Part shown: in pieces, positions 27,490 to 36,714 of the stretch
Layout: each line of letters starts with the position of its first letter
Numbering within the stretch: position 1 is the first letter of the stretch
Assembly (NCBI GenBank): GCA_040756375.1
Contig: JBFLZC010000011.1
Location: 72,234 to 136,233, forward strand
Reading direction: 5' to 3'
Origin: VGSG01 sp040756375
GTDB taxonomy: Bacteria; Desulfobacterota; Desulfomonilia; Desulfomonilales; Desulfomonilaceae
Length of the DNA: 64,000 nucleotides
Made by a program: the position numbers and the translations under genes
The notes under the pieces: generated by a model
Told to the model about the DNA's origin: nothing
The model's input: the letters and a program-made list of their open reading frames with translations, nothing else
Database searches by the model: none

Positions 27490-29682
27490 TCAGGATTTTG
27501 GCCCGGGCTCCCCGCGCCGCGATCTCTTATCAAGGATGCGTTTGATGGCAGCGGAAAGCTCCTCCGCGGTCACGGGCTTGTGGAGGATGGTGTCCACGCC
27601 GCTTTCGGCAAGTTCCTGGGGCGCATCCAGCTCTTCTCCCCAGCCCGAAAGCAACACAAAGGGTACCTTCTTGGCACCCTTTGAGCGATAGATCTCCTGC
27701 GCGGCTTCAGCCACCTGCAACCCCGTCATATCCGGCATACCTTCATCACAAACTATTGCATCGACCGACGCGCTTTTCAGCAATCGCAGAGCTTCTTCTC
27801 CTTTGAGCGCGGTCACCGCGTGGTGACCGAGCTGTTCCATCCCACCTTTGAGCATCTGGACAACCGATTCCGGGTCGTCCGCGATAAGGACGTTCAAGCC
27901 GCTTGTGACAGGCACTTCTTGTTCCGACTCCACAGTCTCGACCGTCTGTTCGGCCAGAGGAAGGACCACCGTAAACACGGAACCCTTCCCTTCCCCGCTC
28001 TGGACGGAGACGGTTCCATGATACTTCCTGACTATGCCAAAACTCATCGCGAGACCCATTCCAGTGCCTCGCTGTCCCTTGGTGGTCCAAAACGGCTGAA
28101 AAACCTTTTGCAGGTTTTCGGGAGCAATACCGGTCCCGCTGTCAGCCAAATGAAATATCGCCTTACCGTTATCGCTGTGTGTCTTGACTTTGATTTCTCC
28201 GCCGTCAGGCATCGCCTCAGCCGCATTCTTGATGAGGTTCACAGCGACTTCGAGAAGTTCGCTCTCGGTCCCCAACACCAGGCACCCCGGTTCGAGCGCG
28301 TGGTGGACCCGTACAGCGGCTCCTTTCCTCTCAGGATCTGCCTGCCACCAAGATTCACACAGACTAAGGGCTTGCCGTACAATCTCCGAGAGATCGAAGA
28401 CTTTGGACGACTCGCTTAGCTGATCGCTTCGGAGTCGAGCGAAGTGCTGAAGCGCCTTCACTGCGGACATTCCCCTAATGCCGCTCTGGGCGATTCGCCC
28501 GAGGATCTCCTCTACCTGCTTTGACTCTCCTTTTTGCAGATGCGTTATGGCGGCCTGCGCGCCTCTCATAACAACATCGAGCAGGTTATTGAAACTTTGA
28601 GTCACTCCGGATGCCAAATCCGCGATCGTGTTGAGACGTTCGGTCCGGATCATCTGATCTTCCGAACGCTGCCGGTGGGGCACGTCTCTGACGATGGCTT
28701 GAATGGCTGCATCATTGCCGAATCTTACCGAACGTGCGTGCAATTCCACGTCAAAGGTGGAACCGTCCTTGCGTTGGAGCCTGATATCGAACTTGACCGG
28801 CACCTCCTCGCCTCTGAGCCGGGCCAGCGCTCGCTGTCGCACCGTGAGTTGGTCATCCAAGTGGCAGATCATCCAGTGGTCTACCCCGTCCAGCTCGCCC
28901 GGTTGATAACCGAGCATTTCGTAGAGGCGGGAATTGGCGAAGAGTATTTTGCCGCCCTTGTGCACGAAAATGCCGTCGAAGCTGTCCTCCAACAGACTAC
29001 GATATCGCAGGTCGCTCTGCCGGAGGGATTCCTGGGCAGCTTCACGCTGAGTTATCTCTTCTTTCAGCCGAGTGCTTACCTTTTCCAGGTCGTCTCCGCG
29101 CTGGACCGCGCATGTCTGAAGATCGTCTCGGGCCTGCTTCAGCTCTTTCTGGTATTTCTTCTGGAGGAGCAACTGCCTCTTTTCAGGAGTCAGGTCCTCG
29201 ATGAGGATCAATATGGATCTTTCATTGGCCAATCTGACCGATCTCATATGGATCCGGCCCCAGATCTTCTGAGCGCCCACTACGACAACCGCCTCGGTGA
29301 ACTGGGGTGTGCGTTCTGCGAGAACTTGATCAAGGAGCGCTTCGATCTTGGACGCGTAGGCTGGGTATGGAAAGAGATCCGTAAGGAGCCGACCTTCCAG
29401 TTTCTCTGCTTCTTGTCCTTCAGCCGGTCGCCACGCCTCGTTCGCAAAGAAGACCCGCCGGGAACTCTCCACCAGGAGCGTGCGTGTCGGCAACGCGTTG
29501 AGTAGCTTCCCCAGTGAAGTGGCTTGGACTCCGCGCAAATCGAAACTGCCTGATTGCGTGATGTCTCCGCCGAAAAGCTTATCCAGGTCGATCGTTTCCG
29601 TGGGGGTGGGACCGATGCGGCGAGCCTCTAGAGCCAATTCCGACAGATCGAGATCGATTTTGGATGGGTCCTTCTCAGTCAT
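27490..29682 (-). CDS. hybrid histidine-kinase-like protein lacking the phospho-His
   Basis: The soluble 730-residue protein has an N-terminal PAS-like region (about 40-165) introduced by a TQSGSF segment, a coiled linker, a second PAS domain (about 225-345), a HisKA-like region, an HATPase domain (NLIKNAAEAM, DSGTGIAPENL, GTGMGLAMSFGIV) and a C-terminal receiver (Asp in VCDEGMPDMTG, Lys in LHKPV). The H-box that should read AHDFNN is TQSFNN, so the phospho-acceptor His is Gln362. ATP binding and the receiver look intact. It lies 13 bases downstream of the pentapeptide-repeat gene, probably one transcript. The N-terminal unit is shared with the diguanylate cyclase at 49478. Confidence 0.85.
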   Translation of the reverse strand: MTEKDPSKIDLDLSELALEARRIGPTPTETIDLDKLFGGDITQSGSFDLRGVQATSLGKLLNALPTRTLLVESSRRVFFANEAWRPAEGQEAEKLEGRLLTDLFPYPAYASKIEALLDQVLAERTPQFTEAVVVVGAQKIWGRIHMRSVRLANERSILILIEDLTPEKRQLLLQKKYQKELKQARDDLQTCAVQRGDDLEKVSTRLKEEITQREAAQESLRQSDLRYRSLLEDSFDGIFVHKGGKILFANSRLYEMLGYQPGELDGVDHWMICHLDDQLTVRQRALARLRGEEVPVKFDIRLQRKDGSTFDVELHARSVRFGNDAAIQAIVRDVPHRQRSEDQMIRTERLNTIADLASGVTQSFNNLLDVVMRGAQAAITHLQKGESKQVEEILGRIAQSGIRGMSAVKALQHFARLRSDQLSESSKVFDLSEIVRQALSLCESWWQADPERKGAAVRVHHALEPGCLVLGTESELLEVAVNLIKNAAEAMPDGGEIKVKTHSDNGKAIFHLADSGTGIAPENLQKVFQPFWTTKGQRGTGMGLAMSFGIVRKYHGTVSVQSGEGKGSVFTVVLPLAEQTVETVESEQEVPVTSGLNVLIADDPESVVQMLKGGMEQLGHHAVTALKGEEALRLLKSASVDAIVCDEGMPDMTGLQVAEAAQEIYRSKGAKKVPFVLLSGWGEELDAPQELAESGVDTILHKPVTAEELSAAIKRILDKRSRRGEPGPKS

Positions 29683-29695
29683 CCCTTGGAACCTG

Positions 29696-30424
29696 TTAGC
29701 GCTCTTCGTCTATCCCCTTTGTCCAGTTACGTCGAGCGCCCGACATGCGACAACCCAGGAGGAGGGTGCCTTCAAGATTGGCCCCAACCAGGTTTACATC
29801 GGTGAGAATAGATTCGAACAAATTTGCTCCGCTCAAGTCCGCGCCGAACAAATTCGCCCTGGTCAGGTTTGCCTCAGACAAGTCCGCGTTTACCAGTCGA
29901 GCCCACGCAAGGTTGGCACCGGTTAGATCCGCTTCCGAAAGATCTGCGCCGGTTAAGTCTGCTCCCCGGAGAGACGTCCCTTTAAGCTGCGCCGAGCTCA
30001 GCTTAGCATTCACAAATCGAGCGCCGTTGAGATTGGCTTGCGAAAGATCTGCTCCCGTAAGGTCGACGACGTTCATTACGGCACCTTCGAGCGTAACGCC
30101 CACCAAGTTGGCGTTGCTCAGGAAGGCTTGGGAAAGATTCTGGCCCGAAACCGCGGCCAGTTGCACGAGCGATCCGAAGCAATCGGCCCACCCGCGGAAA
30201 ATAGTCTCTCCGGTGAAGCGATGTGTTATTTCAAATTCCGAATCGTACAGATCCGGTGACGATGCAGACTCAGTCCTCCGGGCCGCGCTGGAGGCCCGTC
30301 GTTGATCCAGCAACTCTCGCAGTTCCTCAGAGGACAGGCCGTATTTCTCTTGCAGAGCAGCTTCGGAAACGCCGCTCTTGAGATCTGCGAGGAGTTGCTC
30401 GGTCAGAAATTCAGTATGCTGCAC
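29696..30424 (-). CDS. KYG-module pentapeptide-repeat protein
   Basis: Residues 5-42 (LLADLKSGVSEAALQEKYGL...) carry the same short module as the CHASE2 protein. After a linker and a small segment (EITHRFTGETIFRG) come about 25 pentapeptide repeats of the A(D/N)LXX type (residues 95-235), which fold into a right-handed beta-helix. The start is GTG 30424 with AAGGGGGG upstream. There is no signal peptide, so it should be cytoplasmic. As the likely first gene with the kinase-like protein at 27490, it may act as its partner or scaffold (inference). Confidence 0.85.
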   Translation of the reverse strand: MQHTEFLTEQLLADLKSGVSEAALQEKYGLSSEELRELLDQRRASSAARRTESASSPDLYDSEFEITHRFTGETIFRGWADCFGSLVQLAAVSGQNLSQAFLSNANLVGVTLEGAVMNVVDLTGADLSQANLNGARFVNAKLSSAQLKGTSLRGADLTGADLSEADLTGANLAWARLVNADLSEANLTRANLFGADLSGANLFESILTDVNLVGANLEGTLLLGCRMSGARRNWTKGIDEER

Positions 30425-30565
30425 TCGTCCGAGCCCCCCTTTCCTCTCAGACTCGGCAGGTTACGCTACACCCAGCCCGTAGAATAACAGTTCGAGAACA
30501 GATCGACAACTAAGAAATTAAGCGGCGTTGAGATCTTCTCGGCCCACAATTGGGCCACCGCTTGC

Positions 30566-32260
30566 TCATCGTAGCTTTTTCTTGTCGACTTTTCCCACCA
30601 CGGTAAGTGGGATCTGATCAACGAACTCCAAAATCTTTGGGACCTTGTATGGGGAGAGATTCTCACGAGCAAAAGAGACAATTTCCCCCTTGAGCGCATC
30701 GTGATCCCGGTCTTTGTGGCCGTCGCTAAGTTGCACCACCAGCTTCACCACCTCAGTTCCCGGACGCTCGATGTTTGGCACACCGATGATCGCGCAAAAT
30801 TCTATTGCCGGGTGCTCGTAGAGCTTCTCTTCCACCTCGCGGGAAAAGACCTTGAACCCGCCCACATTGAGCATATCCTTTGCCCGATCCACTATCGCGA
30901 TGTACCCGTCTTCGTCCATGCGTGCCACATCCCCCGTGTGGAGCCAGACTTCTCCATCGTGCTCACGCAACGCGATCCGAGTCTCTTCCGGCTTATTCAG
31001 ATATTCCTGCATGACTTGCGGCCCGTTCACGATCAATTCGCCTTCTTCCCCAACGGGAACCGGCTTCACGCCGTTTTCCAGGTCAACCAACCGTACCTTG
31101 GTGCTCGAAACCGGCAGACCTACAGTTCCAATCTTCTTGACGCCAAAACGCGGGTTCATAGTCACGATAGGGCTTGTTTCAGTCATACCGTAGACTTCCA
31201 ATACCTTGTCCGCGCCGACGACAGCTTCCAGTTCGCGGATCGATTCCGCGGGAAATGGGGACGCGCCGGAAAGGCAGAAGCTGAGCCTGGAGAAATCGAG
31301 CTTGCGAAAACCTGGTTCGGCCAAGAGCATCATGTACAGGGATGGGACGTTCACCAGCATCGTCGGCTTATACTTGACCATCTCCTTTACCATATGCTTT
31401 GTGTCCCGTGGATTCGGGATCAAGACCTGAGCCGCGCCGATACAGAGGCCCACTGCTCCCAAAGAGAGTCCTGCAAGATGGAAGAAGGGGAAACCTGAAA
31501 GGATCACGTCTGTGCCATATTCTGACTTCGACCACGTTTCGATTTGCACAAGGTTGGCGATGAGGTTCCGGTGTGTAAGGACCGTGCCCTTGGGCACACC
31601 GGTGGTTCCGCCGGTGTACTGGACCAGGCAACGGTCTCGTGAAGTAACGGTATAGGCCGGCTCGGCCGCAGGGTACTCGGCCAATACTTCTTTAAACCAA
31701 AGCACCTCTTTTCCCGGAAGCGGCTTCACCTTACCCTGGGGCACTTTCTTCAGCAACTTGCCCAGGAAGCGCTTGATCGGCGAGAGAAAGTCAGCAATGC
31801 CCGTCACCACGACGATCTTGAGGTGAGGCAACTGATCGGCAACGGACAGGAGACGGTGCTCGAACAGAGCATCGAGAGTCACGAGAGCTCGCGCTTGGCT
31901 GTCGTTCAGTTGGTAGGCCAACTCCCGCGGGGTCATGAGCGGCGATACCCCGGTCGCAGCGCAACCGGCCTTGAGCACCCCTATGAACGCGATCACGTAT
32001 TGGGGGGTGTTGGGAAGATGGATACCTACCACGTCTCCAGGCTTGCAACCGTTCTGAATCAAGGCTTGAGCGAAACGGTCAGCCATATCCATGAGCTCGC
32101 GATAAGTGAGCGTCACACCGAGGAAATGGAGCGCGGGTTTGTCAGGGAATTGCTCAGCGACCCGATTGAACCTCTCTACCAACGAAATCTCAGGGATATC
32201 TAAATCCTCAGGGACTCCTGGGTCGTAGCACTTCAGCCACGGCTTCTCGTTGTACGTCAC
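30566..32260 (-). CDS. acyl-CoA synthetase (AMP-forming), copy 1
   Basis: This enzyme activates a carboxylic acid to its CoA ester with ATP. The 564 residues include the AMP-binding P-loop YTGGTTGVPKGTVLTHR, the adenylate motif YGMTETSP, HTGDVARMDEDGYI and the C-terminal catalytic Lys in VVGKVDKKKLR. That is the long/medium-chain fatty acyl-CoA ligase pattern. The start is GTG 32260 with GGGGAGG upstream. It is clearly a paralogue of the ligase at 32559, with a repeat between them. It is the last gene of the acyl-CoA cluster on this strand. Confidence 0.9.
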   Translation of the reverse strand: MTYNEKPWLKCYDPGVPEDLDIPEISLVERFNRVAEQFPDKPALHFLGVTLTYRELMDMADRFAQALIQNGCKPGDVVGIHLPNTPQYVIAFIGVLKAGCAATGVSPLMTPRELAYQLNDSQARALVTLDALFEHRLLSVADQLPHLKIVVVTGIADFLSPIKRFLGKLLKKVPQGKVKPLPGKEVLWFKEVLAEYPAAEPAYTVTSRDRCLVQYTGGTTGVPKGTVLTHRNLIANLVQIETWSKSEYGTDVILSGFPFFHLAGLSLGAVGLCIGAAQVLIPNPRDTKHMVKEMVKYKPTMLVNVPSLYMMLLAEPGFRKLDFSRLSFCLSGASPFPAESIRELEAVVGADKVLEVYGMTETSPIVTMNPRFGVKKIGTVGLPVSSTKVRLVDLENGVKPVPVGEEGELIVNGPQVMQEYLNKPEETRIALREHDGEVWLHTGDVARMDEDGYIAIVDRAKDMLNVGGFKVFSREVEEKLYEHPAIEFCAIIGVPNIERPGTEVVKLVVQLSDGHKDRDHDALKGEIVSFARENLSPYKVPKILEFVDQIPLTVVGKVDKKKLR

Positions 32261-32417
32261 GGCAACCTCCCCCCAATTGAGGCTAGTAAGAGCGCAATAC
32301 TTTCAAAAGCTATTCGCCTTTGAAACCGATTCTAGCGTCATGTCTCGCAAGTACCTTACATATCCGGCAGTGGGAGCGTTTTCGAGAGTTACGACCGGGC
32401 AGAGAAGGACCTCCTTT

Positions 32418-32504
32418 GTCATTGCGAGCGTAGCGAAGCAATCTCAAGGGGTTGTAAAACAGGCACTTGAGATTGCTTCGCCGCTTCGCTCCTCGCAATG
32501 ACAC
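32418..32504. repeat. inverted repeat, TCATTGCGAG family, short copy
   Basis: The ends TGTCATTGCGAG and CTCGCAATGACA match those at 3049-3190. The inner arms AGCGAAGCAATCTCAAG and CTTGAGATTGCTTCG pair well, so the RNA would form a long hairpin. It occupies the 298-base gap between the two ligase genes. Confidence 0.8.
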
Positions 32505-32558
32505 TGACTCGGGGACTGGCCGTGTCAGCTTTGCTGAAGTAACTTACGGGACGGCACA

Positions 32559-34250
32559 CTAGCGTAGGAGTTTCTTATCCACCTTTCCTGCTGCGGTCAA
32601 GGGTATTTCTCTGAACTCCACGAATTTCGGCACCTTGTACGGCGCAAACGATTCACGGGCAAACTTGAGTATCTCCTCCTTCACTGCTTCGTCAGGTTTG
32701 TGCGCATAAGCTGCGCTCTTTTGGATTACCAACTTGACCACTTCAGTCTCAGGTCTCTCGGGGTTCGGAGTGCCGAGAATCGCACACGCGTCTATTGCCG
32801 GATGTTCGTAGAGCTTTTCCTCAAGCTCCCTGGGGAAGACCTTGAAGCCACCGACGCTGACCATATCCTTCTTTCGGTCTACGATGGTGATGTACCCGTC
32901 TTCATCCATGCGACCGATGTCTCCCGTGTGCATCCACAGCTTACCGTCATGTTCTCGGAGCGCAAGGCGCGTTTCTTCCGGCTTGTTATGGTATTCCACC
33001 ATGATCTGGGGCCCGTGAGCGATGATTTCACCCTCTTCGCCAAGGGGTACCTCGTTTTCCCCGGTGGCTATGTCAACAAGCCTTACCTCGGTGGAAGCCA
33101 CGGGAATCCCTACCGTCCCAATCTTCTTGGGGCCCTTACGTGGATTACTTGTGACCAGCACACAGGTTTCAGTCATGCCGTAGACCTCGATCACCTTGCC
33201 CGCGCCGACCACTTCTTCAAATTGTCGGATACCCTCGGCCGGGAACGGCGCCGCGCCTGAAATACAGACTCCCAGGTCGGAGAAGTCCAACGCGCGAAAT
33301 CCAGGCTCCTTGAGCAGCATGAGGTAAAGTGAAGGCACATTTGCCAGCCATTGAGGCCGGTACTTATTCATCTCCTTGACCATATGTTTGGTGTCGCGAG
33401 GATTAGGAATGAGCACCTGCGTGATGCCGTAAGCAAGACCGCACGTGGCGGTGAAGAGGCCCGCAATGTGGAACATGGGAAACGCAGAAAGAATCAGATC
33501 CTGCCCCTTCTGCACTTGAAGCCATCCAAGCCACTGCTCCACATTGGTGAGCATGTTCCGATGCACGCAGACCGCGCCTTTGGGAACACCCGTTGTTCCG
33601 CCCGTATATTGAACAAAGCATGGATCTTCAGGCGCCAATCGCACTTCCGGCGGTCGGGCGGGGTATTTGGCAAGCATGTCCATAAACGGGAGCACTCTTC
33701 TTCCAGGCACAGGCGTGATTTTGCCTGTCGGGACTTTCTTGAGCCATTTGGCCACGACCTGCTTGATCTTGGGCAGGAAATCCAGAATTCCGGTGGGCAG
33801 CACCAGCTTTACATCAGGCGTCTGATCCGCAATGCCCAAAAAGCGATGCTGGAAGATGGCATCCATCACCACCAGAGCCTTAGCGCCGCTGTCTTTGAGC
33901 TGGTACGCGATTTCATTGGCCGTGAGCAGGGGCGATATGCCAGTCACCGCACACCCTGCCTTCATTCCGCCCACCAGCGCAATGAGATACTGCGGACTGT
34001 TTACAAAGCAGATCGCTACCACGTCCCCCTTGCCTATGCCGTGGTCCGCAAGGCATTGGGCGAAACGGTCCGCGTGGCTCAAGAGCTGATCGAAAGTCAA
34101 CGTCACGCCGAGATAGTGGATCGCGGGTTTGCCGGCAAACGCGCGGCGCATCTCCTCGAAGCAGGCCGGTAGAGACTCATGCTGGATCTCAACCGAGGAC
34201 CTGACCCCTTCGTCATACGATTTCAGCCAGATGCTCTTGTCGTAGACCAT
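32559..34250 (-). CDS. acyl-CoA synthetase (AMP-forming), copy 2
   Basis: The 563-residue protein starts at ATG 34250 right behind a GGGGGTGG ribosome site; the frame is open to 34286. Motifs: YTGGTTGVPKGAVCVHR, VYGMTETCV, HTGDIGRMDEDGYI and the C-terminal AAGKVDKKLLR. The sequence aligns with copy 1 along its whole length. It differs in the acyl-pocket region, so the two probably prefer different acids. It lies in the same direction as, and 128 bases downstream of, the acyl-CoA dehydrogenase. Confidence 0.9.
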   Translation of the reverse strand: MVYDKSIWLKSYDEGVRSSVEIQHESLPACFEEMRRAFAGKPAIHYLGVTLTFDQLLSHADRFAQCLADHGIGKGDVVAICFVNSPQYLIALVGGMKAGCAVTGISPLLTANEIAYQLKDSGAKALVVMDAIFQHRFLGIADQTPDVKLVLPTGILDFLPKIKQVVAKWLKKVPTGKITPVPGRRVLPFMDMLAKYPARPPEVRLAPEDPCFVQYTGGTTGVPKGAVCVHRNMLTNVEQWLGWLQVQKGQDLILSAFPMFHIAGLFTATCGLAYGITQVLIPNPRDTKHMVKEMNKYRPQWLANVPSLYLMLLKEPGFRALDFSDLGVCISGAAPFPAEGIRQFEEVVGAGKVIEVYGMTETCVLVTSNPRKGPKKIGTVGIPVASTEVRLVDIATGENEVPLGEEGEIIAHGPQIMVEYHNKPEETRLALREHDGKLWMHTGDIGRMDEDGYITIVDRKKDMVSVGGFKVFPRELEEKLYEHPAIDACAILGTPNPERPETEVVKLVIQKSAAYAHKPDEAVKEEILKFARESFAPYKVPKFVEFREIPLTAAGKVDKKLLR

Positions 34251-34377
34251 AACCACCCCCTCCAACGGCTGATGTGGGCTCGCCACGTTGCAGCAAAAAC
34301 CTATGATCTTATAGTACGGCGCACTTCTAGTGCGGAGCTTTGCAGGAAAAGTAGGTTCTCTGGATTCTGAAGGCCTC

Positions 34378-35520
34378 TTACAGCCCCATAAACTTTGCTG
34401 CGATACCCTTCATGATTTCGTTAGTGCCGGCAAAAATCTGGGTAACCCTGATGTCGCGCCAGGATCTGGCGATGGGGTATTCTTCGCAGTATCCGTAGCC
34501 TCCGTGAAGTTGCAGGCAGGTGTCGGCCACACGAGATGCCATTTCCGTGGTCCAGTACTTGGCCATGGAGACCTCCACCACAATGTTGCGGCCCTCCGTG
34601 TGATCCATGACGAGCTTTTCCATGAAGGTCCGACCAAGCTTAATCTCCGTGGCCATTTCTACGATCTTAAACTGGGAATTTTGGAATTTTGAGATGGGTT
34701 TGCCGAACGCAGTGCGCTCCTGACAATACTTAATTGTCATCTCCAGCATGAACTCCGCCGCGGGAACCACTGAAACCACCACCATGAGTCGTTCCTGCTG
34801 GAGCTTCTGCATCATCATCAAAAAACCGGCGCCTTTTTCGCCCAAACGGTTTTCCTTTGGGATGCGGCAGTCGTTGAAGAAAAGCTCCGCGGTGTCCTGG
34901 CTATGCCAACCGATCTTCTTGAGCTTCCGGCCCTTATCGAATCCCGGAGTGCCCGCCTCAACCAGGTACAGACTGATGGCCCGGTGTGGATCGGATTCTT
35001 TCGGGTCTCTTGCGGCAAGGATCAGCAGATCACAGAGGATGCCGTTGGATATGAAGGTTTTCTGGCCGTTTATGATCACATGGTCGCCGTCTTCCACCGC
35101 GGTGGTTCTCATGCCCGCGAGGTCGCTTCCCGCGTTGGGTTCGGTCATGGCGATCGCGGTCACGATGTCGCCCGAAACGCATCCCGGCAGGTATTTCTTC
35201 TTAATGTCCTCGGAACCGAATGCAGTAATATACGGCACCACCACATCGCTGTGAAGCGGCGCAGCCAGCCCTGAATGGCCGGTGCGAACCAGCTCCTCGC
35301 ACAGGATAACCGAATACAGGAAATCCGCTCCCAGACCGCCATACTCTTCGGGCACGTCCATGCAGAGGAAGCCATTCTCACCCATCTTCTTCCAGATAGC
35401 CCTGGGCACGATCCCGGCCTCTTCCCATTCCTCGACGTACGGGGTGACTTCTCGTTCAAAGAACTTGCGCAACGCGTCTCTGAATATGCGGTGCTCTTCG
35501 GTGTATTTGATGATGTCCAT
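34378..35520 (-). CDS. acyl-CoA dehydrogenase, long-chain type
   Basis: This FAD enzyme of 380 residues introduces the alpha-beta double bond into acyl-CoA. The signatures AMTEPNAGSDLAGM and HGGYGYCEEYPIARSWRD are present. At the position of the medium-chain catalytic Glu there is Ala (IFAGTNEIMK). The alternative Glu in AAEFMLE, used by long-chain and isovaleryl enzymes, is present, so I assign it to that subgroup. ATG 35520 has GAGGATC upstream. It is the first oxidation step for products of the neighbouring CoA ligases, and needs an electron-transfer flavoprotein not seen here. Confidence 0.92.
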   Translation of the reverse strand: MDIIKYTEEHRIFRDALRKFFEREVTPYVEEWEEAGIVPRAIWKKMGENGFLCMDVPEEYGGLGADFLYSVILCEELVRTGHSGLAAPLHSDVVVPYITAFGSEDIKKKYLPGCVSGDIVTAIAMTEPNAGSDLAGMRTTAVEDGDHVIINGQKTFISNGILCDLLILAARDPKESDPHRAISLYLVEAGTPGFDKGRKLKKIGWHSQDTAELFFNDCRIPKENRLGEKGAGFLMMMQKLQQERLMVVVSVVPAAEFMLEMTIKYCQERTAFGKPISKFQNSQFKIVEMATEIKLGRTFMEKLVMDHTEGRNIVVEVSMAKYWTTEMASRVADTCLQLHGGYGYCEEYPIARSWRDIRVTQIFAGTNEIMKGIAAKFMGL

Positions 35521-35584
35521 GATAGATCCTCGCGGGATGGCTGAAAACCGGCGTATGTGCTGTCCTCGTTCTCAGTCTGAAAGG

Positions 35585-35983
35585 TTATTGGTTGCAGGTT
35601 TCCTTTTGGATAGCCACCGGGTAGGAGTTGCCTCCATTGTCATAGAAGACCAATCGGCTGGCCTTGTTCCACTTCGACTCATCCATCGAGCAATAGAAGG
35701 CCATGATATCCCCTGGTGCGATCCGGTGTTGGCCGTAGGGCATGACCGCTGTGACGCGTTCCGTACCGGCTTCGCTCTCCAGGTCGAAGTAGCTCGGCAC
35801 GATCACAGGCTGATCCCCACCGTTGGTCACCAGTATTTCGAGATTCTGGTCGAACATCTTGAGTCCACAGCAGGTCTTGAACCCCAGAATCTCTTCCGTC
35901 GGTGAGTTCATGATGAGGCGAATTTGAAGCATTGGTTCAACGTCCACACGCGAGAAGACGAGATAACTCTGTTGTGAAGGCAT
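35585..35983 (-). CDS. hypothetical 132-aa protein
   Basis: The sequence reads like a compact beta-rich domain with conserved-looking GGDQPVIVPSYFDLE and PGDIMAFYCSMDE segments and four cysteines (two adjacent in KTCCGLK). There is no signal peptide or membrane helix. AGGA lies rather far (15 bases) from ATG 35983. It sits just upstream of the acyl-CoA dehydrogenase gene (65-base gap, same strand). I do not recognise the family. Confidence 0.55.
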   Translation of the reverse strand: MPSQQSYLVFSRVDVEPMLQIRLIMNSPTEEILGFKTCCGLKMFDQNLEILVTNGGDQPVIVPSYFDLESEAGTERVTAVMPYGQHRIAPGDIMAFYCSMDESKWNKASRLVFYDNGGNSYPVAIQKETCNQ

Positions 35984-35999
35984 CTTAGTTTGCTTGGAT

Positions 36000-36050
36000 T
36001 CCTGCTCCCCCTCTCCCTACCCTCTCCCACCAGGGGAGAGGGGTCCCTCT
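36000..36050. repeat. C/G-rich inverted repeat, diverged copy
   Basis: CCCTCTCCC...GGGGAGAGGG arms sit around CACCA. It belongs to the same loose family as 4-38, 36173-36207 and 36557-36594. It lies on one side of the DUF559 gene. Confidence 0.65.
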
Positions 36051-36159
36051 CTCTTTCCCTGATTTCTCATCAAGTGAGGCCGCTCCGGGAATGCCCTTGC
36101 AGGCCCTTCTTTACGCTATCTCCGCCGGATGCGCAGCCTTCGAACCACATCTCGCATCG

Positions 36160-36549
36160 TCAAGACCGACCTCCCCTCCCTTGATGGGAGGGGGAAGGGG
36201 AGGGTGAAAGAGGCGTGGCGCAGGCTGTCAGGATCGCATCAAGAACTCCTTCCAGGTTCTGCAGCACCTCGTTGTTCCAAAACCTAAGGACAGTAAATCC
36301 ATCTTCAGCCAGAATGAAATCCCTTTTGCAGTCTCGTTCTGGGCTCTCAGCATGTTGCCCACCATCCAGCTCGATGATGACGCGTTTTTCAAAGCAGACG
36401 AAATCGACGATGAAACGACCGATGGGTTGTTGTCGCCTGAACTTTATTCCTGCCAGTTGTTTGGCCCTGAGCCTGTTCCACAGAATGATCTCCGCTCTAG
36501 ATGAGTTCTGTCGCAGGTCCTTGGCAATCTCTGTCAACGGCCGTGCCAT
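36160..36549 (-). CDS. DUF559 (Vsr-like endonuclease fold) protein
   Basis: The 129-residue protein has the DUF559 pattern: SRAEIILWNRLRAKQLAGIKFRRQ, then FIVDFVCFEKRVIIELDGGQH with the putative active-site Asp, and DGFTVLRFWNNEVLQNLEGVL. This fold is related to very-short-patch-repair and restriction endonucleases, although activity is rarely proven. I start at ATG 36549; the frame upstream runs into a repeat. The last ~16 residues (PLSPSPSPSHQGRGG...) are encoded by the repeat copy at 36173-36207. The gene breaks the acyl-CoA cluster and is bracketed by repeats on both sides, suggesting that it arrived with them. Confidence 0.8.
   Translation of the reverse strand: MARPLTEIAKDLRQNSSRAEIILWNRLRAKQLAGIKFRRQQPIGRFIVDFVCFEKRVIIELDGGQHAESPERDCKRDFILAEDGFTVLRFWNNEVLQNLEGVLDAILTACATPLSPSPSPSHQGRGGRS
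36173..36207. repeat. C/G-rich inverted repeat, exact inverse copy of 4-38
   Basis: The 35 bases are the exact reverse complement of 4-38. It overlaps the 3' end of the DUF559 gene and supplies its stop-proximal codons. Confidence 0.75.
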
Positions 36550-36556
36550 AAACGAT

Positions 36557-36594
36557 GCCTCCCCCTTCCCTGCCCCTCCCACCAGGGGAGGGGA
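36557..36594. repeat. C/G-rich inverted repeat, copy just upstream of DUF559
   Basis: A polypyrimidine run ends in the hairpin CCCCTCCC / GGGAGGGG. It begins 8 bases before the DUF559 start codon, so the gene is flanked by this family at both ends. Confidence 0.7.
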
Positions 36595-36641
36595 TTTCCT
36601 CTCTGAGGGGCGCCAGAACACGGGAGTTTTGGGGGAAGGGT

Positions 36642-36679
36642 CCGGGAAACCCCTTTTTACACAAAGAGGGGTTTCCCGG
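36642..36679. repeat. long hairpin, CCGGGAAACCCCT family
   Basis: Perfect 13-base arms CCGGGAAACCCCT / AGGGGTTTCCCGG flank 12 bases. Similar elements with GGGG(A)GG...CCTTTTT...AAAAAGG...CCCC layout are at 38101-38138 and 63741-63775. It lies 36 bases past the thiolase stop codon and could act as its terminator. Confidence 0.7.
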
Positions 36680-36714
36680 GATCTTACATCCTTTCCGCTG
36701 CCCTCGCGCTTCTG

